Shown: one piece after another, positions 1-8,868 of the stretch
Position numbering within the stretch: the first letter of the stretch is position 1
How the letters are laid out: each line of letters opens with the position of its first letter
Virus record (IMG/VR): IMGVR_UViG_3300025759_000935
Location: 1 to 20,042 of that record
Source of the DNA: a virus
Reading direction: 5' to 3' (one strand)
Length of the DNA: 20,042 bases
Program-made: the position numbers and the translations under genes
The notes under the pieces: model-generated
What the model saw: the letters and a program-made list of their open reading frames with translations, nothing else
Told to the model about the DNA's origin: nothing
Databases searched by the model: none

Positions 1-1210
1 AAGTAGATTGATCTACGAAAGTCATTCTGTAAGACTCCAGTGGCAGTCCAGTTTCTGGGTGCTTCTGAGAAGCTTGAGCAACAGGACCGTGATCGAATAG
101 AGGAACTTTAACTACGTTCACGGTATGACCATCAATGTGATCGTACGAAGTGAAGTAGCCAGTAATACCCAAGCTACGACCTGAGCCAGTGATGAACTTA
201 GACTCGGTAGTTTGTAGGTAAGAGTTACCGCTGTAGTAGTTACGAAGAGCTTTGTCAAACTCTCTTGCACCACCAATACCGGTGAACAGGGTTACCTGCT
301 TGTCAGTAGCGTCAGTCATACCGTAGAAGAGGTCACCGATGGTGTCTTCAATCTTAGACTGAGTAAGGGTAGAGTAGGTGTCTTTGTTGATGATCTGCTC
401 AAACAAACCAGGACCAGAGATAACTGGTTGGCCGTTTTCGTCAAGCATTTCATTCACACCATTGCTGTCGTAGGTTTTGGTACCATACCAGTAGTACATC
501 TCACACTCTTCCTTGAACTTGAGCATGTGACGGTACTCTTCGTAGTCCATCCAAAGCTTGGTAGAACGACCTTCCTTCATCGGGAGTTCGAACTCAGCTA
601 CGTAATCTTTAGCGTTACCAGCAAAGTGGTAAGACTTACGTACAGTACCAATCTTAGAGCGAACCAAACCTGGAGCACTCCAGTTAGATGCGTTACCTCT
701 AGAGAAGTCAACACCTACGTTAGCAAATAGCATCCCAAACAAAGCGCCTGCTGCAACATCAGCTGCTGGCATGTTAGTTTGGTCAGGAGAAACAAGCTTC
801 AGCTTGTACTCGTATCCACCTGCTACTGGTTGTGGTTCTGCCATAATACGAGCAAGTACCCCAGACTGAGATACGAGAGTATACGGAAAGATGAAAAATT
901 TGTCAGGGAAGGTTACAGAGAAAATTGCACCTCCTGCGCCTGCTGCGGCCCCCGGTCCAGATACAACTGGTCGTACGTTTACTTCGTGAGTTTTCACTCG
1001 GTACTCGTACTCGAAGCGGTCAATAGATTTAGTATTACCTACACCTTCGGTGAGGAAAGAGAGTGGAAACTTCTTCTCCTCGCGTCCGGCTAGGTGGGTG
1101 ATGATGGGTGAGAGCTCTTCGGGCTTCTCCATCAAAGCATTAACCAACGAGTTAGTGTCGGTCATCTGCTGGTCATTATAGTACGTTTTCAGTACTTGCA
1201 TCAAAGCCAT
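1..1210 (-). CDS. Major capsid protein, partial (5' 403 codons)
   Basis: Open reading frame from an ATG at 1210 running off the left edge, so the C-terminus is missing. The product starts MALMQVLKTYYNDQQMTD and near the window edge contains HPETGLPLESYRMTFVD, which I recognise as resembling a conserved stretch of crAss-like phage major capsid proteins. It would form the icosahedral head shell (HK97 fold expected from the family, not provable here). It follows the scaffold-like gene with a 29-nt gap whose minus strand is A/T-rich (AAAATTAGAATATC before ATG), a typical Bacteroidota leader without a Shine-Dalgarno. Position after TerL, portal and scaffold fits a capsid gene. Alternative: another abundant head protein; the order makes that less likely. 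Confidence 0.8.
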   Translation of the reverse strand, partial: MALMQVLKTYYNDQQMTDTNSLVNALMEKPEELSPIITHLAGREEKKFPLSFLTEGVGNTKSIDRFEYEYRVKTHEVNVRPVVSGPGAAAGAGGAIFSVTFPDKFFIFPYTLVSQSGVLARIMAEPQPVAGGYEYKLKLVSPDQTNMPAADVAAGALFGMLFANVGVDFSRGNASNWSAPGLVRSKIGTVRKSYHFAGNAKDYVAEFELPMKEGRSTKLWMDYEEYRHMLKFKEECEMYYWYGTKTYDSNGVNEMLDENGQPVISGPGLFEQIINKDTYSTLTQSKIEDTIGDLFYGMTDATDKQVTLFTGIGGAREFDKALRNYYSGNSYLQTTESKFITGSGRSLGITGYFTSYDHIDGHTVNVVKVPLFDHGPVAQASQKHPETGLPLESYRMTFVDQST

Positions 1211-1239
1211 GATATTCTAATTTTAAAAATTTGTTGCTG

Positions 1240-2340
1240 TTAAAAAAGCGCGGTCATGTCCAGATCATCTGGATCAAATTCCTTTGCACGTCGGCTAGCC
1301 TTTCTAGCACTCTTGGTTCTTTCTTGATTAGATTGAATCCGATCTCGTAGACCTTGTGCGCTCTTAGTTCTAGCTTTCGTATTAATTATGTCGTCTAGTT
1401 TAAACCCACTATACATCAAGTAGTCAATAGCAAGTTTAACTTCTAGTTCTGCTTCTGCGTAGTCCATGTCTCTCTGAGTCTCTCCGTTAGGCCCAATAGG
1501 CTCAGAGATGTAATCAAAGAACTGTCCTTTTTGTCTATCTGGGATGCTTACCCCTGCGAACTCATTGCCTGTCTCGATAATGTCTGCAACACCTTCCCAG
1601 AACTCTGAGTTTTCCGCAGCAACACGCTCTTGCTCTTGCTGCTGCTCTGCTAGCATGTTCTCACGGTACTCTGCTTGAGCTTGTGCTAGTGCGCCTTTAG
1701 CTGCGGTAGCTTTCCCAAACAATTTACCCGAGTCTTCGTAGTCATCCAGCATTTCTTGGATGAACTCATTGTCGTGCCCTTTGAGTTGAAAGTATTGTCC
1801 TAGAATAGCACGTTGCGTTCCTAGATCTTTTTCACTAATCTCAAAGTTGTTATAGTCAGTGGTTGGATTGTAAGCCTCAAAGAACTTAGAAGAATCTCCA
1901 CCAGCCATTACATAGTCGAGATGTTTTTGCACCTCTGGGAACTGTTGGAACAGTGACTCTAGTTGATCCTCTGCAACTTCTTGTGCAAGGTCTCTAGTAA
2001 ACTCTGTAAGTCCTTCTACAGTATCTGCGTACTCGTTCTCAAGTTCAAATCCAAGAGTCTTAGCAATTTCAAAGGCTACAGTTCCGTCCCCCTCACCTTC
2101 GATTGGGTCTTCGTCTTCGTCTCTTTCTTCTTGATTATACTCGTCAGCATAACCTTCGTCTTCTTGCTCAAACTCTTCTTCGGTTTCTTCAACTGTGTCC
2201 TCAAACTCTTCGTCTTGAGGCTCTTCTTCTTGTACTTCTTCTTCAACATCTTCAATGTCTGGGATAGAAGCCAACCCATCTCCAATCATATCATCGAAGG
2301 AGATTGAGTCTAGATCTAATTTGTCGTCTGGTGTTGCCAT
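1240..2340 (-). CDS. Acidic scaffold-like head protein
   Basis: 366 residues from ATG at 2340. Residues about 15-85 are extremely acidic, with runs of Glu and Asp, followed by a mostly helical Q/E/K-rich middle (about residues 200-260, AEQQQEQERVAAE) and a basic C-terminal tail (RTKSARKASRRAKEFD, then acidic DPDDLDMTALF). A very acidic N-terminus, coiled-coil centre and basic helical tail are the usual design of phage capsid scaffolding proteins, which chaperone capsid assembly and then leave the procapsid. It sits directly upstream of the capsid gene, the classic scaffold position. No protease motif was seen. Function is inferred from composition and order; a minor head or cargo protein is the alternative. 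Confidence 0.6.
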   Translation of the reverse strand: MATPDDKLDLDSISFDDMIGDGLASIPDIEDVEEEVQEEEPQDEEFEDTVEETEEEFEQEDEGYADEYNQEERDEDEDPIEGEGDGTVAFEIAKTLGFELENEYADTVEGLTEFTRDLAQEVAEDQLESLFQQFPEVQKHLDYVMAGGDSSKFFEAYNPTTDYNNFEISEKDLGTQRAILGQYFQLKGHDNEFIQEMLDDYEDSGKLFGKATAAKGALAQAQAEYRENMLAEQQQEQERVAAENSEFWEGVADIIETGNEFAGVSIPDRQKGQFFDYISEPIGPNGETQRDMDYAEAELEVKLAIDYLMYSGFKLDDIINTKARTKSAQGLRDRIQSNQERTKSARKASRRAKEFDPDDLDMTALF

Positions 2341-2415
2341 GTTGCAAAAGTATTTAAAGTGTTTGGGTTTGCTTTTGTAAAAACTTTTTTTATAGTACTA
2401 ATTAAAATATAGCAC

Positions 2416-2880
2416 TTAGTATTTTGGGAGGTTCCTATAACCCCCATATCTTTTCTGTGCAGGTGTCTCTATAACTGTCCCTTTCTTAGGCCCTGTCCCA
2501 ATGTTTACTAATCCAGGGGGTACGTTCTGATGCGACTCTACTAAGTGCCCCATCTCATCCCTCTTCTCTATGTTAACAGGGAACTTCATCCCAACTGTAT
2601 TGAATGGGGTGTTAGGAGGGACATTTGGGAATACCATAGCTCCTGGGGCATCTTGTTGGGATCTCCCTCTAAGTCCTTGCTCTTGTTGTTCTGGGGTAGC
2701 AGCTACTTCAACATTTCTAGGCTGAGCCTGCATTTGCTGCTGCTGTTGCATTTGCTGCTCCATAGCAAAGTCTTGAAGAGCTATGGGGTTTTGAAACACA
2801 TCAAGCACAGATCCCTGGAATCCTTGAGCCTGTGCTTGTTTAGTTCGATTTAGTAATTCCCGTCTCTCAGCGTTGGTCAT
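2416..2880 (-). CDS. Q-rich small protein between portal and scaffold
   Basis: 154 residues from ATG at 2880, overlapping the portal stop by four bases (ATGA), so the two are translationally coupled. Residues about 40-55 are a Met/Gln run (MEQQMQQQQQMQAQ), preceded by a helical TNAERRELLNRTKQAQAQGF segment and followed by a Gly/Pro-rich C-terminus ending RYGGYRNLPKY. I do not recognise the family. Its place between portal and scaffold suggests a head-assembly or minor virion protein. The Q-run resembles the C-terminal Q-rich tail of the adjacent portal, so it may act with it. A 75-nt gap without a gene separates it from the scaffold start. Confidence 0.7.
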   Translation of the reverse strand: MTNAERRELLNRTKQAQAQGFQGSVLDVFQNPIALQDFAMEQQMQQQQQMQAQPRNVEVAATPEQQEQGLRGRSQQDAPGAMVFPNVPPNTPFNTVGMKFPVNIEKRDEMGHLVESHQNVPPGLVNIGTGPKKGTVIETPAQKRYGGYRNLPKY

Positions 2881-5099
2881 TGCTCAGGAGATTGATTCAT
2901 TTTCTGAGCGAGCTCCTGCTCTTTGATGTCTAGTTCTCGATCTTTTTGCTCATGCTTCTTGATCATGTCCTGCATCTTCATGCTGTCCTGAGACTCACTA
3001 TTTCTAGACTCTGCTGCAATCAAGGCTAGTTCTATTTCTAGCTGACGATCTTTCTCCTTGTCAATACCCTGCTGTTGGATACCCATCTGCTGTATTTGAG
3101 CTTGTTGCTGCTGAGCCTGTTGTTGTGCTTGCTGTTGCGCTTGCTCAAGTTCTTGTCTAGCTTTCTCCGCCTTCTTAATCTTGCTCTTAATACCTGCGAA
3201 GTTGTCCGTATCGAACATATCTAGAACCTCAGATGCGGGGGTACCGTTCTGAATCATAGCCTGGGCCAAACCTTTAGCTTGTTTGAGCTTCTCTATGTCA
3301 ACTCCTGCGTCAGATACAAATACCCCGTACTCACTCTCCATGTGTTTCATGGAGTCAATATCTACATACTGCATGGTAGAGTCAGGCATTACATACATTC
3401 CTTTCTTACCAGTCAGCCAAGCCTCTTTAGAATAGTCCAGTAGGCCTTGCAGCTCTCGTTGTTCGAAGTTTGCAAACTTGCGGAAGATGTCTTCAGTAAT
3501 GTGAGATGACTGTACAATTGCTTGTTGCGAAGAGCCTTTGCCCTCATACTGCCCGATAGATCCTTGACGTTGTCTATTTACCCCAGAGATTTTCTCCCAC
3601 TCTACTTGTATAGATTCCAATAAGCTGATGTACTGCCCAATAGTCTTAATGGACATGTCTAGAACGGACTGGTGTTGCGGAGATAGTTGCATCCCCTCTT
3701 TGTTATAATCAACCCAGGCAATCCCAGTACCCTCAACGTAGTACATGAACTTATCCATGTCCCACTTCTTGGGGATCATGTTGATATCGAATTGGGCGAT
3801 GATATCTTTAGATCGAGCGATCGCAAGCTCCATGCGGTACTTGAAGATATTATAGTTGAGCTGGTACGGGATGCCTAGGCTGACTATTGAGACGTTATTC
3901 GAGTTGATATCCGAATACTTTCTCCCGTTGACTGGCAGCTTACATCTTGAAGGATTGTCTAGTGACAATCTTTGGTTAGAGACTGGGTTGATATCTACAA
4001 AGAATCTACCATCAATCTTAGTTCCTTTCCATACCTCATTTACCCACTCGTAAGTAACCTTGCCCCCGAGCTCTTTCATTTCGCTAGGCATTCGGTACCC
4101 CTCAGGGGTTTCAAACTCTTCTACTGCTCCGGTAGTTGGGTCCATGTATGATACGAACCCAATTCGCTTTCTACTTTTCCAGTAGACTGTAACGCACTCA
4201 ACTAACCTGTTACGGTAGATGTTATCGTCTGCGCCAGAAGCCTCAGCTCTGTATAGCAGGTATGAGTCTACAGAGGTTTGTTGTGGGTTCTCTAGCTCAA
4301 GGATCTGCGCATCACTTAAGTACTCCCCAAACTGATCAATGATTGTAGATGCGTGAGCAAACTTTCTGACAATGGCCCAATCCCCATCCTCTACAAAATC
4401 AATATCTGGATCTTTGTCGAAGTCGATATCCAGAGGGTTCAGTACGTCGTAGAACGGCTCTCCACGTCGTACACCTTTCTCTGTATAGCATTCTCCAGAT
4501 ACTAGGAAGTGAAAGAATAGTTTCTGCAGCTTGTCGTACACCTCCTCATTTTGGATGATGTAGTTTATAGCATGCTGACCCTTAATCGCTCTATCGTCTA
4601 CGTATGAAGTTTCGAACTGCTCTAGTATCTGCTTAGGGAGTTGATTAGGGTCTAACTGAGACTCTGCCCCAGCATCAGGATCAGATTGCGCTACCATCTG
4701 CTGCGCAAACATCTTCTGGATTGCAGCTATTAGGGTTTGCTTCTTAGCCTCTTCTTTCAAAGAGATTGCATCCCCGTTCTTAACTGCTACTGTAAAGTTT
4801 AGCGGGCGCTTAGCCTTTTCCCCCAGCAACAAGTCTATGATTGGCTTGAGGATGTTGTAGTTGCGGAGCTTTGATGGGAAGTTCTCTCTAGTACGTCCGT
4901 ACGGCTTAAGAACGTACTTGTAGTCCTGCTCATCAATCTCTCCGTTGTAATAGTCGTAGAGGGTCTTGAGATAGTTACGTCGCTCAGATAGCCCGAACTT
5001 CGATAGATTGATGAAAGCATCTACGCATTCTTCTCTCCACTTCTTGGTTTTCTTAGAAAGGGGAAGACGTTGTTGGGGAATCTTATGTGAGCCGTACAT
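2877..5099 (-). CDS. Portal protein
   Basis: 740 residues from ATG at 5099. It is the large protein directly downstream of TerL, the usual place of the portal, the dodecameric ring through which DNA is pumped. Residues about 1-120 carry basic helical sequence and YYNGEIDEQDYKYVLKPYG, a typical portal N-terminal pattern; the middle (about 190-480) is mixed alpha/beta with Gly/Asn-rich turns, and residues about 500-580 contain EWEKISGVNRQRQGSIGQYE, like the stem/clip helix region of phage portals. The last 130 residues are a long Q-rich coiled coil (QQAQQQAQQQQAQIQQM). The length of about 740 matches portals of crAss-like phages. No frameshift was seen. Confidence 0.85.
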   Translation of the reverse strand: MYGSHKIPQQRLPLSKKTKKWREECVDAFINLSKFGLSERRNYLKTLYDYYNGEIDEQDYKYVLKPYGRTRENFPSKLRNYNILKPIIDLLLGEKAKRPLNFTVAVKNGDAISLKEEAKKQTLIAAIQKMFAQQMVAQSDPDAGAESQLDPNQLPKQILEQFETSYVDDRAIKGQHAINYIIQNEEVYDKLQKLFFHFLVSGECYTEKGVRRGEPFYDVLNPLDIDFDKDPDIDFVEDGDWAIVRKFAHASTIIDQFGEYLSDAQILELENPQQTSVDSYLLYRAEASGADDNIYRNRLVECVTVYWKSRKRIGFVSYMDPTTGAVEEFETPEGYRMPSEMKELGGKVTYEWVNEVWKGTKIDGRFFVDINPVSNQRLSLDNPSRCKLPVNGRKYSDINSNNVSIVSLGIPYQLNYNIFKYRMELAIARSKDIIAQFDINMIPKKWDMDKFMYYVEGTGIAWVDYNKEGMQLSPQHQSVLDMSIKTIGQYISLLESIQVEWEKISGVNRQRQGSIGQYEGKGSSQQAIVQSSHITEDIFRKFANFEQRELQGLLDYSKEAWLTGKKGMYVMPDSTMQYVDIDSMKHMESEYGVFVSDAGVDIEKLKQAKGLAQAMIQNGTPASEVLDMFDTDNFAGIKSKIKKAEKARQELEQAQQQAQQQAQQQQAQIQQMGIQQQGIDKEKDRQLEIELALIAAESRNSESQDSMKMQDMIKKHEQKDRELDIKEQELAQKMNQSPEQ

Positions 5100-5111
5100 A
5101 TCCTTGCAAAA

Positions 5112-7079
5112 TTATCTATAATTCTTATCAAACCAGTCGTCTTGGGATCTGTCAGAGGTAATCTCGACCACCTCTCTATTATATAACTCTCGCGTGTGGT
5201 ACATTCCTACCATTAAGGCCATAACACGGTCAAAGTTCCCTTTATGATTGAACTTGATTAACTCTTGTAGAAGCGCTGGGTCGTAGATCTTATGCATGTT
5301 TAGCGTTACATTCCCATCTTCGTCTGTTCCTCTTGGACTCATCAACCAGTCACGTATATACAGCTCTCCTTGTCGCTTACGTTGCTGGGTCATGTGCATC
5401 CCGTATTGTCGTCTAGTAGTTTTAGATCTTAGCTCTCGTTTGTCTAGCATCTCAAACTCTTCTTGCAGCTTGTGTAGTTTGCGGTATCTCTTAGCAAATG
5501 CAATGAGCTCACCTCGATCATTCTCAAACCCAATCTTGGCGTTGTAGTAATCTGCTAGCATAAATAGGTTTTTGTTGTACTCGTCTTGAGTCTGGGGCCT
5601 ACCTATGTAAGATGCTACAATGATATCGTCTGGCTTTGATAGGTTGTTTGGGCGTTTGAGTACATATGCAGCTCCTAATGATTCTGCTACTCCTTGCCCT
5701 GATTGTGCATAGGGGTCATGGCAGATTATATACAAGTTGTGCGGGACATCCCCGTCTGAGTTTCTGTATGGGGCTTCGTATACAACTGGGGCTCCTTCTA
5801 TCTTGTCCCCTTTCCTGTGTGGGAACTTGTATACTGGGTGCTTGTCTGCATTAGGGCGGAAGGCTACAACGTTCTCTTTGTCGTAGTACATCACCCCTGC
5901 AGTTCCTTCATTTTCTAGGTTGTGGGCTTTGACCTTGTTGTACTGCTCCTTTAGAGAGTTGACGTCGAACAAGTTAGCGGTTACTTGCAGTGTAGCTTCT
6001 TGAGGTGAGAATGGGTGCTCTGCTACATACTGGTCAAGTGCCTTGGGGTCGTTGGCGTTTCTTTTCTTAGAACGTTGCTCCTCTTCAAAAGCAATAGCCC
6101 CATCAATATCTGAGTTCCCATCTTCATCTATAAACCCATCCAGGTTTTGGTAGATAGGGACAAAGTATCCACACCTAGTACCCATAGCTCCTGCATCCCA
6201 CTCGTTGTCAAACCCCAAACAGTCGTACGCATCAGGATGATAGAATAGTTCTTCTAGCGATTCAAACCCGTGACCCTCCTCACCCCCAGTACCAAACGCA
6301 ATCATGGTACCGAGTGTCTTAGATCCTTGACGCATTGTAGGCATAGCTATCTCCCAAGCCCTGAGTAGTCCGTTAAATGAACCTGCCTCCTCGAAGAAGA
6401 TTAGCTCACCCGCTTTACCACGTACTTTATCTGGGTTGTCCTTGAGTGATACCCCAATAATCTGTGACTTCATACCAAGACTTACATCTGCCCCGTTCAC
6501 ACGCTTCTTATACCCAGACTGTTTGTGCATCTCCTTGTCAATCAAGCGTGGTTGGGTCCATGCTGTGTTATCATCTATGAATGAGATGAAATCCCACGCC
6601 TTTGACAGTATCCCATCCCCGATGAGGTACTCTTTCTGCTCAGCAAATACAAAGTTCTTGGAGTTGCGTACGTGAAAGTAGTTCCTGGCCATCATTGACC
6701 CTGATTTGTACGAATACCCTTTACGTCTACCCTTCAGCACCGTCAAATGGCGGTTTTCTTTACGACACTTGTCTACTTGGTGGAAGTAGTCGTAGTCTCC
6801 ATCATAGAATGCTGGGAATGTGCGCTCACGTTGCGCAATCTTAGTCCCATCTGGGAGATATGCGTCTACTGCACGGTCGATTGGGCAGTAGTTTAGGTAG
6901 AAGTAGTGATACCCTGTAATTTTTACCCCATCTAGCTCATACCCAAGTAGGCACCTCTTGCGTTCCTCGTCCCAGAACTCGTAATACTCCTTAGTATCCG
7001 GGATAGCATCGGTGTAGAACCCATACTCCTTGAAATGAGTAGCAGCAGGGGAGAATAGATGTGTACTCTTAAACTTCAA
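5112..7079 (-). CDS. terL: Terminase large subunit (TerL)
   Basis: 655 residues from ATG at 7079, overlapping the upstream stop by ATGA. It is the DNA-packaging motor: an N-terminal ATPase and C-terminal RNase H-like nuclease. Visible motifs are a Walker A-like loop VLKGRRKGYSYKSG (residues 114-127), Walker B ELIFFEEAG (225-233) with catalytic Glu, and a coupling-type segment TMIAFGTGGEEG (258-269). The nuclease has LYIICHDPYAQ (Asp455), IGFENDRGELIAF (Glu519) and a late DRVMALMVGMY segment. The degenerate Walker A (GRRKGYSYKS) is what I would expect of crAss-like terminases. Both active centres look intact and length is normal, so the enzyme should be functional. It would dock on the portal encoded next. 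Confidence 0.93.
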   Translation of the reverse strand: MKFKSTHLFSPAATHFKEYGFYTDAIPDTKEYYEFWDEERKRCLLGYELDGVKITGYHYFYLNYCPIDRAVDAYLPDGTKIAQRERTFPAFYDGDYDYFHQVDKCRKENRHLTVLKGRRKGYSYKSGSMMARNYFHVRNSKNFVFAEQKEYLIGDGILSKAWDFISFIDDNTAWTQPRLIDKEMHKQSGYKKRVNGADVSLGMKSQIIGVSLKDNPDKVRGKAGELIFFEEAGSFNGLLRAWEIAMPTMRQGSKTLGTMIAFGTGGEEGHGFESLEELFYHPDAYDCLGFDNEWDAGAMGTRCGYFVPIYQNLDGFIDEDGNSDIDGAIAFEEEQRSKKRNANDPKALDQYVAEHPFSPQEATLQVTANLFDVNSLKEQYNKVKAHNLENEGTAGVMYYDKENVVAFRPNADKHPVYKFPHRKGDKIEGAPVVYEAPYRNSDGDVPHNLYIICHDPYAQSGQGVAESLGAAYVLKRPNNLSKPDDIIVASYIGRPQTQDEYNKNLFMLADYYNAKIGFENDRGELIAFAKRYRKLHKLQEEFEMLDKRELRSKTTRRQYGMHMTQQRKRQGELYIRDWLMSPRGTDEDGNVTLNMHKIYDPALLQELIKFNHKGNFDRVMALMVGMYHTRELYNREVVEITSDRSQDDWFDKNYR

Positions 7080-7573
7080 CTCGAGTATTTGTTAGTTGTT
7101 ACCCCACCACGGTTAGGGTTTTCTCGTTGCTTCTGCTTTTTGACTAGCTCCTCCAACTCATCTAGGCTGGATACCACCTTACCCATGTTGGACAGGTTGC
7201 TGACCAGATCTTTTGCGTGGTATATAGGTTTTCCGTTGTCATCTAGCATCGTGAGATCTACTGTTTTAAAGTACTTCTCTAGTTTAGTTACAGATGCTCG
7301 TGCGGCTTTTAGCAGTTTTACTGCAGAAGTTTCTGACAGCTCTTTATATTTGTCGATAGCACCCCTAACCTTGGCACTGGCTTTTACCTTTAGGTCCTCT
7401 TCGAGCTTTTCTTCCCGCTCATCTTCATCGTACGGAGCGTACGGGGACTCGTGGTCCGTGAAAAAGTAAACAAATGCCAACTCGTTCGCTTTGAGGACTT
7501 TAAATTCTGGGATCGCCAGTGCATATGCTGATGGGATTACTTTATTCTCCGTTATTGTTAGCAGATCTTTCAT
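7076..7573 (-). CDS. Unknown protein upstream of TerL, candidate small terminase
   Basis: 165 residues from ATG at 7573, ending in a four-base overlap with the TerL start. The N-terminal half has an EFKVLKANELAFVYFFTDHE strand-helix pattern followed by SPYAPYDEDEREEKLEED, a motif style I associate with conserved but uncharacterised phage proteins near TerL. Residues 65-105 form an amphipathic Lys/Ala-rich helix, and the C-terminus is helical and basic (ELVKKQKQRENPNRGG). No enzyme motif or helix-turn-helix is obvious. Position suggests a DNA-recognising small terminase subunit, but this is inference from order only. Confidence 0.7.
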   Translation of the reverse strand: MKDLLTITENKVIPSAYALAIPEFKVLKANELAFVYFFTDHESPYAPYDEDEREEKLEEDLKVKASAKVRGAIDKYKELSETSAVKLLKAARASVTKLEKYFKTVDLTMLDDNGKPIYHAKDLVSNLSNMGKVVSSLDELEELVKKQKQRENPNRGGVTTNKYSS

Positions 7574-7760
7574 TGAGGTGCTTTACTCTTCTTGGGTTCA
7601 CATGAAACTTGCCTAGATATGGGAGTCGGATGTGCTCAAACTTCCCAGCTTTCATTACTTCAGCTACGTATTTAAACTGATAGTACACTATCTCCTCAAT
7701 CTTTTGAATCGGGAGATTGTACTTGATCGACAGCCTCTGAATTATCGTCTTCTCGTCCAC
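7542..7760 (-). CDS. HU/IHF-like DNA-binding protein
   Basis: 72 residues with a GTG start at 7760. The pattern EKTIIQRLSIKYNLPIQKIEEIVYYQFKYVAEVM followed by IRLPYLGKFHV (residues about 43-53) matches the N-terminal helices and first strand of the HU/IHF fold, where the (I/L)xxxGxF segment is characteristic. It is shorter than standard HU (about 90 residues), ending in a basic RRVKHLNERSANNNGE tail, so the DNA-bending arms may be reduced. It overlaps the upstream gene by 65 nt and the downstream gene by 32 nt in other frames. Small HU/IHF-like genes near the terminase are a known feature of crAss-like phages. Likely role: DNA bending in packaging or transcription. Confidence 0.7.
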   Translation of the reverse strand: MDEKTIIQRLSIKYNLPIQKIEEIVYYQFKYVAEVMKAGKFEHIRLPYLGKFHVNPRRVKHLNERSANNNGE

Positions 7761-8031
7761 GTATATTTACTTTAGTTCCTTTCTCTCCTACGACTATCTT
7801 CTTCCACCGGCTGTCTGGGCAGTTAGCAGTTTGCCATTTCGCTTTGTGCTCTACATAACACCCGCACAGCCCGCATCTCATGTGGTCTCTCTCTAGGTGT
7901 GGGCATGCATCGCACTCTTGTACCCGTTCTGCATACTCTGCTTCAGTGACATTTGGGGCACCCTGCTTTACATACTCAGATACCTCTGAAGCAAAGTTCT
8001 TTACCATTTGTAGGAATGATGGCTTACTCAT
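7696..8031 (-). CDS. Cys-rich zinc-binding-type small protein
   Basis: 111 residues from ATG at 8031. After a helical N-terminus (MVKNFASEVSEYVKQGAPNV, about residues 10-29) it has EYAERVQECDACPHLERDH, then RCGLCGCYVEHKAKW and ANCPDSRW. The CxxC, CxxCxC and following Cys form a zinc-ribbon-like cluster; this layout recurs in small phage proteins of unknown role. The last 20 residues (DDNSEAVDQVQSPDSKD) are acidic and encoded across the start of the HU-like gene, so they may be dispensable. It overlaps the winged-helix gene by four bases. Likely a structural or DNA-associated accessory protein; function is not assigned. Confidence 0.75.
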   Translation of the reverse strand: MSKPSFLQMVKNFASEVSEYVKQGAPNVTEAEYAERVQECDACPHLERDHMRCGLCGCYVEHKAKWQTANCPDSRWKKIVVGEKGTKVNIRGREDDNSEAVDQVQSPDSKD

Positions 8032-8342
8032 GGTGTGTTGATTTCAATAACTACTCTGTTCTCTTTGGCCAGCAGCGGGTTTAGTGCGTACCCGTCCTTG
8101 GTCTTTTTGATGGCGCCTTTGTCCTTCAAGCGCTTCACGTAGTTGTTTAGGGTGTTGTAGTCTTTAATCCCCATGTCGTCTGCCACTAGTTTCTTGTTAG
8201 TGGAGGAGCATAGGTCTACAGTCTCCCCTAAATCAATGAGTTTAGAGAGTACCTGCAGCTCACGGTATGTAAGCTCAAGTATCCCGTTAAACACTTGAAG
8301 ATACTTAAGCGTAGTGTCTGCGTTAATCTTAAGCTTCTTCAT
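8028..8342 (-). CDS. Small winged-helix DNA-binding protein
   Basis: 104 residues from ATG at 8342. The central region LTYRELQVLSKLIDLG (about residues 23-38), then NKKLVADDMGIKDYNTLNNYVKRLKDKGAI and KKTKDGYALNPLL, reads as a winged helix: a helix-turn-helix with recognition helix around YNTLNNYVKRLKDKG, then a beta wing and an NPLL end. Similar small proteins are common in Bacteroidota phages. It lies in the late operon between the co-chaperonin and terminase genes, so it could be a late regulator or recognise DNA for packaging. The last codons overlap the Cys-rich gene by ATGA. Confidence 0.7.
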   Translation of the reverse strand: MKKLKINADTTLKYLQVFNGILELTYRELQVLSKLIDLGETVDLCSSTNKKLVADDMGIKDYNTLNNYVKRLKDKGAIKKTKDGYALNPLLAKENRVVIEINTP

Positions 8343-8571
8343 TGATCTTTATTTTGGCTCGCCCGTCGTTCAGTATGATCTGAGCTCGTTTGGCTTGCTT
8401 GTTAAATTCGTCTATGTATGGCTTGATATCTTCTCGGGTACATAAAAAAGAAAGGAACACCTCAAGCTCTTTTGCAGCCTGAAGTGTTCCTGTTCTCATT
8501 TTAGTGGCGAGATCTTGAGCGTTCTCAAGTTGTTTAAAGTCTTCAAGCGATATTGTTACCGTCCCGTTCAT
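8329..8571 (-). CDS. Small helical protein, unknown
   Basis: 80 residues from ATG at 8571, overlapping the GroES-like stop by four bases and its downstream neighbour by 14. The product begins MNGTVTISLEDFKQLENAQD, a short beta strand followed by helices; the rest is helical with Lys/Glu (QAAKELEVFLSFLCTR, FNKQAKRAQIIL). No motif is recognised. Tight overlaps on both sides and good length continuity with the operon support a real gene. An accessory role for the winged-helix protein is possible but unsupported. Confidence 0.65.
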   Translation of the reverse strand: MNGTVTISLEDFKQLENAQDLATKMRTGTLQAAKELEVFLSFLCTREDIKPYIDEFNKQAKRAQIILNDGRAKIKINEEA

Positions 8572-8852
8572 TTCTCAGGAAATACTCCGCAGATCATGAA
8601 CTCATTTACCATAACAAATTCCCCCTCGTCCAGCTCAATAACTAGACCTTCACTTGTAGGGTGTACCATAACAGTGTCCCCTTTCTTGATGTGTGTGCAT
8701 TGGGGACCAACAGCGATTACTGGGAGTACGTTACTTCGCAGGGTGTTCTCTGCCCCGCCGTGAAGTACAATACCAGAATCAGTCTGGTTTTTCTTTTGCA
8801 TCGGTAGCACAACCCAGTCTCGTGTGGGTTGGAACTTAATATCCATGTCCAT
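8568..8852 (-). CDS. GroES-like co-chaperonin
   Basis: 94 residues from ATG at 8852 (a second Met lies at residue 3). It follows the GroES/Cpn10 plan: FQPTRDWVVLPM near the N-terminus, an exposed mobile-loop region with SGIVLHGGAEN (about residues 23-35), then VLPVIAVGPQCTHIKKGDTVMVHP and a C-terminal strand EGEFVMVNEFMICGVF. The length matches bacterial GroES (about 97). Phage GroES homologues (T4 Gp31 type) replace the host cofactor so that GroEL can fold capsid protein; its place in a head operon fits this. A candidate host-type promoter lies just upstream. The roof loop appears shortened or altered; I did not align it. Confidence 0.85.
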   Translation of the reverse strand: MDMDIKFQPTRDWVVLPMQKKNQTDSGIVLHGGAENTLRSNVLPVIAVGPQCTHIKKGDTVMVHPTSEGLVIELDEGEFVMVNEFMICGVFPEK

Positions 8853-8868
8853 TGTAATTGGTTTTGGA

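Noticed and set aside
428-1093. Plus-strand ORFs across the capsid gene
   Set aside because: They run antisense to a clear capsid reading frame with recognisable sequence; their products have no domain character.
2345-2352. TACTTTTG matching the Bacteroidota -7 box before the scaffold gene
   Set aside because: There is no -33 TTTG at proper spacing, and the box is only a few bases from the ATG, which would make the transcript leaderless.
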